Shown: positions 7,752 to 16,185, counted from the stretch's first letter. The stretch is 64,000 nucleotides of DNA from SIG480 sp045649265 (GCA_045649265.1 JAZRPO010000006.1:1-64000); one strand, 5' to 3'. The notes: generated by a model from the letters alone, not told the origin. Translations and numbers: made by a program.

Positions 7752-7971
7752 TAATGGAGGAGCATCGCTATAAATTTCTGTTAAGGTCTTCGATATGTTT
7801 GCTTTGCGGAAACGAGATTTATATCATATTGAGGTTTGAGTGAAACGAATTTGCCAAGAAAAAAACGACTTGTTTCGACAAGTCGTTTTTTTAGTTATAT
7901 TTGGTTCATGCAAGTGATATTGTGTTTGGTACAGTGTACCATTGCTTGGATTGCGGCGACAAAAAAGGGTT
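7752..7971. other. Intergenic region downstream of the nuclease gene
   Basis: Apart from the terminator at 7860-7892 no gene, promoter or repeat of the tRNA 3' end is visible. A GGAGG at about 7757-7762 has no ATG, GTG or TTG start behind it with a useful frame. Confidence 0.5.
7860..7892. terminator. Bidirectional terminator after the nuclease gene
   Basis: A perfect 13-bp stem pairs 7860-7872 with 7879-7891 around TTTCGA, with A and T tracts built into the arms. It can end both the nuclease transcript and the convergent amidohydrolase transcript. Confidence 0.85.
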
Positions 7972-9279
7972 TTATTTCAGCAAATCGTAGGTCATGCCGC
8001 AAAAAACCTTAACAGACTTGGTTAAATAACTTTCGTCAAAGTCAAAATTGCTGTGGTGAGCTTTAGCTGCGAGCGGACTGCGCACGCGCATGAATGAACC
8101 CTGGCCGCCGTGGCTCTGCACGCGGTTTATCATATAGGAGAAGTCTTCACTGCCGCCGAGCTTGACGGTGAGATTCTTTGAAACCTTCATGCCAAGCTTG
8201 TTTGCGCACACATCTGCGATGCGCTCGCACAACTGCAGATCACTGTTCAAAGATTCTGCAGCGCCCATAAGTTTCACTTCCACAGTACAGTCGTGCATTG
8301 CTGCCGAGTTCTCCAAAATGCGCATAGCATAATCGTTTACATACTCATTAATGGCTGTGGTATCACCACGCACTTCCATTTCCATAAATGCTTCGTCTGC
8401 AATAACGTTGCGACCGCTGCCTGCAATGAGCCTGCCGACGTTAATTCGGGTTGCTCCTGCAGAATGCCTGGGGATTGCATAGAGATTCATTACGGCGCCT
8501 GCTGCAGCAAGCAACGCGTTTTTACCCAATTGGGGGTTTCCACTGGCATGAGATGCCTTACCACGAAAGGTAACGTCGTACTTGAATGAAGCGAGCGAAC
8601 CGAAAGAGCCTGGAGTAATATCGCTATCATCAATACCAGTATCGGTAGTGTGGCTTGCTAATAAATAGTCAACATGATCCAAATGCCCTGCGCCAACGAT
8701 TGACTTTGCACCACGGACACCCTCCTCGCTGGGCTGGAAAATCAGTTTGACCGTGCCGTGCAGATGTTCCTTAATTTGCATAAGCACTTTGGCAACACCC
8801 AGACCTGAAGCGGCATGGCCGTCGTGGCCGCAGGCGTGCATAGCACCGGCATTCACAGAGGCAAAGCCCTCCTTTGCAGGGATATGGTCATCTTCCATAG
8901 ACTCATTAACTCCGAGTGCGTCAATATCAAAGCGCATCGCAACCGTGGGGCCCTCACCGCAACGAAGGATTCCGATCACGCCTGTAAACCCCCCTTCGGT
9001 TGCTTTGACAAACTCCGGATCTGCGCCCTGCTCAATAGCGCGGGCATAACACTTTGTGAGCATCTGATGCGAAGGTACGCCCATACGCTCGTCCTTCTTA
9101 CACACATCTTGACCGACAACGACTTCGTATCCAAGTTGCGTAAGTTTTCTTGCAATAATGGATGATGTACGCATTTCCAGCCAGCCTGTTTCTGCGTGTT
9201 TGTGGAAATCGCGGCGCAAATCAATCATCTCAGGAGTCACAGCTTCGGCCTTTTCAACAATGGTCTGATAGATATTCAT
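7972..9279 (-). CDS. M20 family amidohydrolase, AbgA-like
   Basis: The 435-residue zinc amidohydrolase resembles AbgA, one subunit of p-aminobenzoyl-glutamate hydrolase. Visible motifs are DIDAL (about 118-122), the metal ligands HACGHDGH (about 148-155) and the general base FQPSEE (about 181-186), followed by a dimerisation domain. The N-terminal RRDFHKHAETGWLE and the MGVP block fit AbgA better than other M20 groups. It is cytosolic. The start is the ATG at 9279 behind GGAGAGGG; an in-frame ATG at 9294 overlaps that RBS. It follows the CapA-like gene by 51 bases and shares its promoter. Substrate is inferred to be an N-acyl or gamma-glutamyl amide. Confidence 0.87.
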   Translation of the reverse strand: MNIYQTIVEKAEAVTPEMIDLRRDFHKHAETGWLEMRTSSIIARKLTQLGYEVVVGQDVCKKDERMGVPSHQMLTKCYARAIEQGADPEFVKATEGGFTGVIGILRCGEGPTVAMRFDIDALGVNESMEDDHIPAKEGFASVNAGAMHACGHDGHAASGLGVAKVLMQIKEHLHGTVKLIFQPSEEGVRGAKSIVGAGHLDHVDYLLASHTTDTGIDDSDITPGSFGSLASFKYDVTFRGKASHASGNPQLGKNALLAAAGAVMNLYAIPRHSAGATRINVGRLIAGSGRNVIADEAFMEMEVRGDTTAINEYVNDYAMRILENSAAMHDCTVEVKLMGAAESLNSDLQLCERIADVCANKLGMKVSKNLTVKLGGSEDFSYMINRVQSHGGQGSFMRVRSPLAAKAHHSNFDFDESYLTKSVKVFCGMTYDLLK

Positions 9280-9330
9280 AATAACCCTCTCCATACTTCG
9301 TGGTTGTTTTGCTATTTTGTGTTCAATTTA

Positions 9331-10626
9331 TTAAAAGCGGATATAACCTACACCATCGACAATTTCAATCTCCGTTCCGTACGGTTTGGAGAGCTCTGCC
9401 AGGTATTTGAGCGTAGCTTCGCTCTTGTTCATTACCGGGCGACCCTTCTGGGATCTGGATTTTTCCATGTTAAGGGTTACGGGGTAAAGCTGGACTTCGG
9501 TAATTTTGCCGTCTTCCATAGTCCATGCCGCCATAACGGAGTTCCATATCTCAGGCAATGTGCCGTATCCCGCAGTTCCGTTCTTACTGCGAAGGTCCAT
9601 ATATTCGCCAACCTTCATTTCAGGGCTGTAGCCTTTATTGACATAAGCATCCCAGGGTTGATATTCGACGGTTTCCGTTTCAAATATGTAATTGCCGATA
9701 GAATAGAATATCAAACCGTCCTTATATCTCTCGATGCCCTGAAGTTCATGGGGACCGTGTCCGATAATGACATCTGCACCTGCATCGATGCAGTTATGTG
9801 CAAATGTCTCAATGAATTGTGAAGGAAGGTTAGTCTGTCTTTCGTCGTAGTAGTGGCTATGGATGCTTACCAAAACAATATCGGCCTGTTTTTTCGCTTC
9901 CTTGATTCGCTTGACCATACGTTCCATGTCTCCTGCATGGGGAACAGATTCCACCCAGCATCGGTCGTCAAGAATAAAGCGGCTGGAACCGAAGGGGAAC
10001 TGCCCTTCCGGATAGGGTGCAGAGTAGCCGAGTGCAATGCTGCGCTCAGCAGACGCATTGATTTTGGTGATTTCTGCAAGCTCTTGAACCATATCAAAAT
10101 GAGATTTATCCACATGGAATCGTTTCAGACAACGCATTGGGTTTGCACCGGGACGTCCGGGAAGGTCCTCGGTCTGAGCACCCGCACGGGCAGAATCGTT
10201 CGAGGAGGAATTGCATGCGAGCATAGCAACGCGAGCATGTTTTGTTTCTATATAGCACGCCTTAGAGGCATCGCCCAGGTCCTTGCCAGTACCGGCAAAG
10301 ATCATATCCCGCTTTTTCAGATGTTCAATTGTGGCAAGCACACCACTCTGGCTATAATCACAGGAATGGTTGTTGGCTGTGTTGAAAATGTTAAAGCCAT
10401 ATTCTTTCATATCGTCAAGAATGCGGGGGTCGGACATGGCCCATGTACCACCGCTGGTGGCTGACGGAATACCCTCACGGTCGTGAAATGTGCTTTCCAA
10501 ATTCAAAAATGCGACATCGTGTGCTTTTACGCAGGCCTGCACTTCATCAAACCCCTCATAACCGCCCTTGGGAAGGCGTTTTGTGGCGAATGCATCGCCT
10601 GCTGCGATAAATGTTGTTTTTGCCAT
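9331..10626 (-). CDS. CapA family metallophosphatase-like protein
   Basis: The 431-residue protein belongs to the CapA/PgsA group of calcineurin-like metallophosphatases linked to poly-gamma-glutamate. Motifs run in order: AAGDAF near the N-terminus, FLNLES, TANNHSCDY, SIHSHYY, GHGPHELQG and FYSIGNYIF. Unlike membrane-anchored CapA it has no signal peptide or transmembrane segment, so a cytosolic role is more likely. I choose ATG 10626 behind AAGAGGT rather than the upstream in-frame ATG. It is the first gene of a two-gene unit with an AbgA-like amidohydrolase and a full-consensus promoter; the pair may process glutamyl amides, an inference from context. Both look more GC-rich than the flanking genes. 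Confidence 0.85.
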   Translation of the reverse strand: MAKTTFIAAGDAFATKRLPKGGYEGFDEVQACVKAHDVAFLNLESTFHDREGIPSATSGGTWAMSDPRILDDMKEYGFNIFNTANNHSCDYSQSGVLATIEHLKKRDMIFAGTGKDLGDASKACYIETKHARVAMLACNSSSNDSARAGAQTEDLPGRPGANPMRCLKRFHVDKSHFDMVQELAEITKINASAERSIALGYSAPYPEGQFPFGSSRFILDDRCWVESVPHAGDMERMVKRIKEAKKQADIVLVSIHSHYYDERQTNLPSQFIETFAHNCIDAGADVIIGHGPHELQGIERYKDGLIFYSIGNYIFETETVEYQPWDAYVNKGYSPEMKVGEYMDLRSKNGTAGYGTLPEIWNSVMAAWTMEDGKITEVQLYPVTLNMEKSRSQKGRPVMNKSEATLKYLAELSKPYGTEIEIVDGVGYIRF

Positions 10627-10708
10627 AACATAATACCTCTTTCGTTTATAATGATCGTATATAAAACTATTCACTTCAATTTGAAAAAACTTAATAAAAT
10701 GCTGAATA

Positions 10709-10737
10709 ATTATAAATTAAAACATGAAATTTGTCAA
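10709..10737 (-). promoter_or_regulatory. Consensus promoter of the CapA-like/AbgA-like operon
   Basis: On the minus strand TTGACA (10732-10737), a 17-base spacer and TATAAT (10709-10714) are a perfect match to the sigma-A consensus. The start codon is about 80 bases downstream. A weak 6-bp hairpin (10738-10757) lies just upstream and may end the recombinase transcript. Confidence 0.8.
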
Positions 10738-10794
10738 CGCAAAGGGAGCTTTTTGCGACAGCAACAATATAACTTAAAGTATGTTTAATGTGTT

Positions 10795-11820
10795 TTACTT
10801 ATCGGTTTCTTTGTAATTTGAAAGGGGATTTGCTTTAGCGGCTGTGCGAAGAGTTTCACTATCGGCATGAGTGTAAATCTCGGTTGTGTTCAAATGCTCA
10901 TGGCCGAGAACCTCCTGAACAGCCTTGACATCAACACCGTTTTTATACATAAGTGTTGCAGATGTGTGCCGGAGTTTATGAACTGATATCTTTGAATCAA
11001 GCCCTGCAAAGGTGCAATATTTCTTTACAAGCCATTTGACGGTTGATGTGCTAATTCTGTTACCATTTCTGCTTATAAATAGCGCTTTTTCGTCTTTTTG
11101 ACGAATTTTTGAAATTTTTGAACGTTCTTCTAGGTACGCAGAAATTGCATTTTGTGTAGCATCATTAAGATAAACAACACGTTCTTTTTGGCCTTTACCG
11201 ATAACTCTGAGAGTTTCTTCTTTAATGTCGCCAATATTTATTCCACAAAGCTCTGAAACACGCAAGCCACAGTTCAAAAACAGCATTACAATGCAGAAAT
11301 CGCGGGTTTTATATTCGCCCTGAATATTTTCAAGAAGCCTAACACTTTCGTCATATGTAAGGTAATGCGGAAGCTTTGTGCGGCTTTTTGGAAATTCAAG
11401 CTCTGCCATGGGATTTTCTGAAATTCTGCCGGTTTTCTGCAAATACTTATAAAAGGTACGTAAAGATGAAACTTTGCGGGCTCTGGCAGCGGGAGAGAGC
11501 CCATAGTCGGAATAGGAGCTGTTATGAAACTTTTTTCGCTCTGTGGACAGATAATCAAAATATTCATAAACATCCGTGATTTTAATTCTTTTAATAAAAT
11601 CAATATCGATATCTGAAATTTCTATATGATTAATTCCAGTTTCTTCAGAAAACTTATCCATACCAAAAACTATTTTAACATATTTAAAAAAGGTTCTTAA
11701 ATCCAAAAGATATTCATTGATTGTTCCTTCGGATTTATCATTAATTGTATGCATATAATTTGCAAATTCACGAACAAGCGCCGGCATCTTATTTAAATCT
11801 TCACGCTTCATTAAAAACAC
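10795..11820 (-). CDS. Tyrosine recombinase, XerC/XerD-like
   Basis: The 341-residue site-specific recombinase has an N-terminal SAM-like core-binding domain (about 12-135) and a C-terminal catalytic domain with all expected residues: Arg187 (GLRVSEL), Lys in GKGQKER (209-215), His281 and Arg284 (HKLRH), His307 (LGHEH) and the nucleophile Tyr316. The length and motifs fit chromosomal Xer proteins that resolve dimers at dif, although no dif-like site was recognised here. The start is GTG 11820, six bases after AAGGA; ATG 11811 is too far from it. It is not flanked by phage genes. An insert of about 30 residues before residue 110 is longer than in typical XerC. Confidence 0.88.
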   Translation of the reverse strand: MFLMKREDLNKMPALVREFANYMHTINDKSEGTINEYLLDLRTFFKYVKIVFGMDKFSEETGINHIEISDIDIDFIKRIKITDVYEYFDYLSTERKKFHNSSYSDYGLSPAARARKVSSLRTFYKYLQKTGRISENPMAELEFPKSRTKLPHYLTYDESVRLLENIQGEYKTRDFCIVMLFLNCGLRVSELCGINIGDIKEETLRVIGKGQKERVVYLNDATQNAISAYLEERSKISKIRQKDEKALFISRNGNRISTSTVKWLVKKYCTFAGLDSKISVHKLRHTSATLMYKNGVDVKAVQEVLGHEHLNTTEIYTHADSETLRTAAKANPLSNYKETDK

Positions 11821-11876
11821 CGCTTTTCCTTAATATATTATTATAATAGCACATACAGCGCCGTAATTCAATACCC

Positions 11877-11910
11877 CGAATTGAACAAAATTTTTATTTT
11901 GTTCAATTCG
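11877..11910. terminator. 15-bp perfect inverted repeat downstream of the exporter operon
   Basis: The arms 11877-11891 and 11896-11910 pair perfectly around TTTT. Position fits a terminator for the minus-strand adaptor/permease genes, but no T tract follows the stem, so another role such as a protein-binding site is possible. Confidence 0.6.
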
Positions 11911-11961
11911 AGATGCGTTGAATCGAACAATATATTTAAGCCCCCCACTCTCAATTCCTGT

Positions 11962-13146
11962 TTAATTTCTTCGCAAAGCCTTTATCGGATCCAGACGCGC
12001 AGCTTTTATTGCCGGTAAAATTGAAAACACAATTCCAAACAAAACAGAGACTCCTTCAGAAACCAACAATGTTATTAAATTAAATTCATATTTTAGTTTT
12101 AATAGATTTGAAATTACATTTCCTAAGAATATTCCGATTCCTGCTCCTAACAATCCTCCTGATAAAGAGATTAAAATTGCTTCAGTAAGAAAACAAATTA
12201 AAATATCCTGAAACCTCGCCCCTATTGCCATACAAACCCCAATTTCCCTTCTGCGCTCTGTACAAGAGGAAAACATTGAATTCATTATACCTATTCCTGC
12301 AACGCACAATGCAATGCTTGCTATTGCCGTAATTACTAATGAAATCAGACCTGTTATCGAGCTTATTTCTTCCATTTGTGATGAAACATTTTCTGCTGAA
12401 AAAACGTTTTCGCCCTTTATTTTATTTATATAATTTGCAAAATTTTCGCCATTATTAGCTTTTTTTGAAGATTTTATAGCGATTTGCGTGATTTCCATCG
12501 AATCTCTTATTTGATTCAGTGTTGTATACGGTAAATAAACAAAATCTGGTATATTATTACCAAAAAGTTTATTAATACCGTCTTTTTGTGATTTTATAAC
12601 GCCGATTATTTTGAATTTTTCACTTTTTCCGTTAATTTGAACAGAGATTTCTTTTCCGACAACATTCGTTCTTTTATATGTTTTCAGCGCTAATTCATCA
12701 TCTATGATTGCAATGCGCTTATTTGCGCGAACTTCACTTTCGTTGGGAATTCTGCCATGAAGAATTTTCACATCATAAACAGAATCAGCCGCCCCCCCGA
12801 CACCTAATAAAACAGTGTTTCCTTGTTGTTGATTCATTTTATACGTTCCTATTTCAAGAACAACAGGGATGGCAGCTTCTATTTCACTGAATCTCTTTTT
12901 TAGTCTTTCGGCATCCTCTGCAACCAATATGCTTTCTCCTTTACCTTCGCTTTTATATACGGTAAGCCCATCTAATCCAAGTTTTTTAAGCTCTCGTATA
13001 ATTACAGCTTCACCGCTTGAGCCGATTGAAGAAACAAGCAAAACGGAGGCTATGCCTATTGTTATGGAAAGCATCGTGAGCACAGTTCTCATTTTTCCTC
13101 TGAAAGCATTGATTGCCGATAATTTTAAAACATCAAAAAATAACAT
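11962..13146 (-). CDS. MacB-type ABC transporter permease (FtsX family)
   Basis: The 394-residue membrane protein has an N-terminal transmembrane helix (about 20-42), a large extracytoplasmic MacB-type domain (about 45-255) and three C-terminal helices of the FtsX fold (about 265-390). The block SCTERRREIGVCMAIGARFQDI is the family signature of the coupling region. MacB-like systems act with a MacA-like adaptor, and the adaptor gene is immediately upstream with a TAATG overlap. The nucleotide-binding domain, fused in MacB of proteobacteria or encoded next door in Firmicutes, is missing from both this protein and the neighbourhood. Likely substrates are peptides or antibiotics, by family. Confidence 0.9.
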   Translation of the reverse strand: MLFFDVLKLSAINAFRGKMRTVLTMLSITIGIASVLLVSSIGSSGEAVIIRELKKLGLDGLTVYKSEGKGESILVAEDAERLKKRFSEIEAAIPVVLEIGTYKMNQQQGNTVLLGVGGAADSVYDVKILHGRIPNESEVRANKRIAIIDDELALKTYKRTNVVGKEISVQINGKSEKFKIIGVIKSQKDGINKLFGNNIPDFVYLPYTTLNQIRDSMEITQIAIKSSKKANNGENFANYINKIKGENVFSAENVSSQMEEISSITGLISLVITAIASIALCVAGIGIMNSMFSSCTERRREIGVCMAIGARFQDILICFLTEAILISLSGGLLGAGIGIFLGNVISNLLKLKYEFNLITLLVSEGVSVLFGIVFSILPAIKAARLDPIKALRRN

Positions 13147-14144
13147 TATTCCCTCACTGATACAGTAACTTGCATTCCTTCTTTTAAATTCTCATCCGGA
13201 TTGAAGATTATTCTGTTCTTTTTATTTACCCCTGATATAATTTCCACTTCGTTTTCAAGTTCGTGCCCTGTCTTTATTAAATGTTTTCTGGCTGTATTAT
13301 CGTTCTCGACGCAAAAGACAAACTCATTGCCGTTTTCATCCTGTCTTATGCACTCATACGGGAGTATAAGGGCATTTTTTATGGTATTTACCGTTATTTT
13401 TGCATTGACGGTAAGTTCGGGTATAAAGAGTTTATTGCTTGAATTTGGGCGTATTACGGCGCTGATAAAGGTCTTCCCCTCTCCTGTTATAGACGGAATA
13501 TATGTTGCTGTGGGTTTTATTGATTCGATTTTTCCCGAATAAACATTTTCGCCAAAGGCTTCAGCACTTATTTTTGCATCCGTTCCGGGTTTAATTTTTG
13601 TTGAATATGCCTCAGGTATCATTGTTTCTATATACAGATTTGAAAAATCAGAAACGCTGATCGCTTTTTTAATAGGAGCAATGTTTTCACCCATTTTGAT
13701 ATTTAAATCAGTAATAATCCCATCTATCGGGCTACTGATTATATTTTTTTCACTTGAAATATAAGAAAACGAGCTTATATCAGGAATTTCTATTCCGTAT
13801 TCCTTAAAAACTTCATAAATTTCACTTGTATTTAAGTTGTTTTCAACATCATTAAAAACCTCTTCGGAAATCTCTTCAACCTCAAATAACGGGTCACCTT
13901 GATTAACGCTCTGTCCCTCATCGACAAAAACATCTTTTACTTGCGAAAGATGTTTAACATATATGTCTTTCCTGTTCCCCTCTTTTATTCGTCCTTCAGC
14001 ATTTATATGGTCTGTAATATTTTTTTCTATCGGATATACTGCTGTTACATTAATCTCATCAGTTGATGTTTTGTTCGGTGCATTAAGATGCATAATTGAA
14101 ATGATTGCAAGAGTAACAACAATAAGAGTAATATTTTTTTTCAT
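13146..14144 (-). CDS. MacA/HlyD-like efflux adaptor (membrane fusion protein)
   Basis: The 332-residue protein has an N-terminal transmembrane anchor (about 4-22) and the biotinyl-lipoyl-like halves on either side of a helical hairpin: IYVKHLSQVKDVFVDEGQSVNQGDPLFEV (about 62-90) and IISSPIDGIITDLNIKMGENI. A beta-barrel region follows. In Gram-positive bacteria such adaptors couple to MacB-type permeases. Its stop overlaps the permease start (TAATG), so the two are translationally coupled. A GGAGGG ribosome binding site lies just before the ATG. The helical hairpin is short, as is usual where no outer membrane channel is used. Confidence 0.87.
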   Translation of the reverse strand: MKKNITLIVVTLAIISIMHLNAPNKTSTDEINVTAVYPIEKNITDHINAEGRIKEGNRKDIYVKHLSQVKDVFVDEGQSVNQGDPLFEVEEISEEVFNDVENNLNTSEIYEVFKEYGIEIPDISSFSYISSEKNIISSPIDGIITDLNIKMGENIAPIKKAISVSDFSNLYIETMIPEAYSTKIKPGTDAKISAEAFGENVYSGKIESIKPTATYIPSITGEGKTFISAVIRPNSSNKLFIPELTVNAKITVNTIKNALILPYECIRQDENGNEFVFCVENDNTARKHLIKTGHELENEVEIISGVNKKNRIIFNPDENLKEGMQVTVSVRE

Positions 14145-14214
14145 TTCACCCTCCGAAAGAAAGAATAAATAACAATTTTACGCAAATAACTATAAAAAAA
14201 GAGGTGGGAAATTT

Positions 14215-14424
14215 ATGAGCATAATTCCCTGCATAAGTAAATGCAAATTTCAAAAAAACGGAATTTGTGTACTTGAAAGCACAAATTATTACGTTACTTC
14301 GCTTAACTGCGGATGTGTTTATTATGTCCCGAAAGACGAATGTAAATACAAAAAAGCTTCAAGTAAGAAGGATGGAAACCTTTTAAAAGTAGCTGGGCTA
14401 ATTAATATGCACACCAAAAGTTAG
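14215..14424 (+). CDS. Small cysteine-rich protein (DUF1540-like)
   Basis: The 69-residue protein has cysteines at 6, 10, 18, 32, 34 and 43, a spacing that suggests a small metal-binding fold. Short Cys-rich proteins of this kind are common in Clostridia; some are annotated, without evidence, as hydroxymyristoyl-ACP dehydratase. AGAGGTGGG is an excellent ribosome binding site six bases before the ATG. It is divergent from the exporter adaptor gene 70 bases away and ends before the hairpin at 14466-14495. Function unknown. Confidence 0.75.
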   Translation: MSIIPCISKCKFQKNGICVLESTNYYVTSLNCGCVYYVPKDECKYKKASSKKDGNLLKVAGLINMHTKS

Positions 14425-14465
14425 ACGTTTTTAAAGATAAATATTTACATTATACAACTAAAAGC

Positions 14466-14495
14466 AATGAGTCCGGTATTGTTACCGGACTCATT
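14466..14495. terminator. Hairpin between the cysteine-rich protein and lactate dehydrogenase genes
   Basis: A perfect 13-bp stem pairs 14466-14478 with 14483-14495 around TTGT. It can serve both convergent genes; the T tract is poor on both strands (GCTTTTA on minus). Confidence 0.7.
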
Positions 14496-14566
14496 CACTG
14501 ACAATTCAATATTTAATTCGTCTAAATTTTGATGTTAACATCATCTCGCTGCTTTGCTTTTGAGAT

Positions 14567-15511
14567 TTACATGCACTGCTCAAGAACTCGCTTGCATGTT
14601 TCTGCTGATTTTCTGAAGAGAGCACATTCATCTTCAGTAATAGCAGGAATTAAAACTTTTTTCGCCCCACTTGAACCAATAATCGTAGGAAGAGAGAGAG
14701 CAACATCATATACTCCGAGTTCTCCGTTGAGAACTGTGGTGACTGTTCTTATTGTATCGCTGTCTCTCATGAGTGAATCAACAAGCGTCTCTACACAAAC
14801 CGCTACACCGTAGTAAGTAGCGCCTTTTCTCTTTATAATCTCTGCTCCCCCGGTTTTAATTTGTTCAAGCACGTCAAATTTCAATTGATCATTTAAATTG
14901 ATTTGGTTCGCTGCGCAATAATCATCAATCTGGATTCCTGCGATATGGGTGTTGCTCCAGACAGGAACCTGAGAATCTCCGTGTTCCCCAATGATGTAAC
15001 TGTGAATATTGGTACAGTCTATCCCTGTGATTGAAGCAAGTGCACTACGAAAACGAATAGAATCCAGAGTTGTACCGCTTCCGAGAACCATTCCTTTGGG
15101 AAGGCCCGTCCACTTCTGAATCATATATGTCAGAATATCAACGGGGTTTGCTACAACAAGGATAACACCACCATTGTAGTACTTCATAATGTTCTCGGTG
15201 ATATTTCTTGCGATAGCCGTATTCTTGCGAGCAAGATCAAGGCGAGTTTCACCGGGCTTTCTGTTTGCGCCCGCTGTAACAACAATAACGTTACAGTCCT
15301 TGACACAAGAATAATCCCCGGCATAAACATCCATATCCCCGATAAAAGGAAGAGCATGAGAAATGTCTGCAGCCTCACCAATTGCTTTGTCAATGTTCGT
15401 ATCAATTAAAACGAGCTCAGAACATGTCTTTTTGAGTGCGAGTGTAAAAGCTGAAGCGGCACCTACAAAGCCGGCACCGATTATGGCTACCTTGGATTTT
15501 CTTTTTTTCAT
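14567..15511 (-). CDS. ldh: L-lactate dehydrogenase
   Basis: The 314-residue NAD-dependent enzyme reduces pyruvate to lactate. It shows the Rossmann motif GAGFVG (12-17), the active-site loop GANRKPGETR (81-90) with the substrate-binding Arg, Asp150 and Arg153, and the catalytic His177 in GEHGDSQVP. The loop residue pattern favours lactate over malate dehydrogenase: the loop has the typical NRKPGETR. The start is ATG 15511 behind GGGAG; the upstream in-frame GTG (15523) overlaps this RBS. The gene follows rplT by 67 bases but probably has its own expression. The enzyme regenerates NAD in fermentation, alongside acetate kinase at 42305. Confidence 0.93.
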   Translation of the reverse strand: MKKRKSKVAIIGAGFVGAASAFTLALKKTCSELVLIDTNIDKAIGEAADISHALPFIGDMDVYAGDYSCVKDCNVIVVTAGANRKPGETRLDLARKNTAIARNITENIMKYYNGGVILVVANPVDILTYMIQKWTGLPKGMVLGSGTTLDSIRFRSALASITGIDCTNIHSYIIGEHGDSQVPVWSNTHIAGIQIDDYCAANQINLNDQLKFDVLEQIKTGGAEIIKRKGATYYGVAVCVETLVDSLMRDSDTIRTVTTVLNGELGVYDVALSLPTIIGSSGAKKVLIPAITEDECALFRKSAETCKRVLEQCM

Positions 15512-15578
15512 GATTGCTCCCACATTCTTTCACTTAAAATTGACATACTCATATTCTGCTCAAAAGATACATAAATAT

Positions 15579-15932
15579 TCATATCTTGGATTTAGCAAGC
15601 TCAACAAGTGCAGTGAATGCCGCAGGATCGTTATGAGCCATATCTGCAAGCATCTTACGGTTAATGTCAACGTTTGCTTTTTTAAGACCATTCATAAAGC
15701 GGGAATAGTTCATTCCATTCATCTTTGCAGCTGCAGAAATTCTGGTGATCCAAAGACGGCGGAAATCACGCTTTTTGCGTTTACGGCCAACATAAGCATA
15801 TGTCAAAGACTTCATGACAGCCTGATTAGCCATCTTAAAGTGTTTGGATTTAGCACCCCAATAGCCCTTTGCGAGCTTTAAAATCTTTTTTCTTCTTTTG
15901 CGCGTCATCATTGCGCCTTTAACTCTAGCCAT
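15579..15932 (-). CDS. rplT: Ribosomal protein L20
   Basis: The 117-residue protein has the L20 signature from its basic N-terminal helix (MARVKGAMMTRKRRKKILKL) to LWITRISAAAKMNGMNYSRFM. L20 binds 23S rRNA early in 50S assembly and in Firmicutes represses its own operon by binding a leader. Third gene of infC-rpmI-rplT. RBS AGGAGG lies just upstream of the ATG. Confidence 0.98.
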   Translation of the reverse strand: MARVKGAMMTRKRRKKILKLAKGYWGAKSKHFKMANQAVMKSLTYAYVGRKRKKRDFRRLWITRISAAAKMNGMNYSRFMNGLKKANVDINRKMLADMAHNDPAAFTALVELAKSKI

Positions 15933-15959
15933 TATAAAAAACCTCCTGTTACGTAAATC

Positions 15960-16157
15960 TTAATTGTAAGGAACTAAACGCTTGAGAGTTGCTTCATTAG
16001 CCGGCGAAGCATATGCTGCCTGGCGGAGGCCTCTCTTGAGTTTCGTGCTCTTCTTGTTCAAGATGTGACGGCGATTTGCACGATTGATTTTTACCTTGCC
16101 GTTTTTTGTAACCTTGAAGCGCTTTGATGCACCACTGTGTGTTTTAATCTTTGGCAT
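15960..16157 (-). CDS. rpmI: Ribosomal protein L35
   Basis: The 65-residue basic protein reads MPKIKTHSGASKRFKVTKNG at the start and contains NRRHILNKKSTKLKRGLR, the L35 signature. It lies between infC and rplT with gaps of about 28 bases, the standard order. Confidence 0.98.
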   Translation of the reverse strand: MPKIKTHSGASKRFKVTKNGKVKINRANRRHILNKKSTKLKRGLRQAAYASPANEATLKRLVPYN

Positions 16158-16185
16158 TTTTATTTCTCCTCTCGTTTATTGATTA

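Noticed and set aside
5905..7971. A tRNA-Gln-anchored genomic island with duplicated attachment site
   Set aside because: The 3' end of the tRNA (T-arm to CCA) is not repeated downstream of the nuclease gene, and no integrase lies between. Only the terminator arm is repeated, which is too short for an att site.
8293..10464. Several plus-strand frames of 60-208 codons across 8293-10464
   Set aside because: They are antisense to the amidohydrolase and CapA-like genes, lack RBS and have no recognisable domains.
10795..11820. Recombinase as the integrase of a mobile element
   Set aside because: No phage, conjugation or excisionase genes and no direct repeats at a tRNA were seen near it. Its size and motifs fit chromosomal Xer enzymes.
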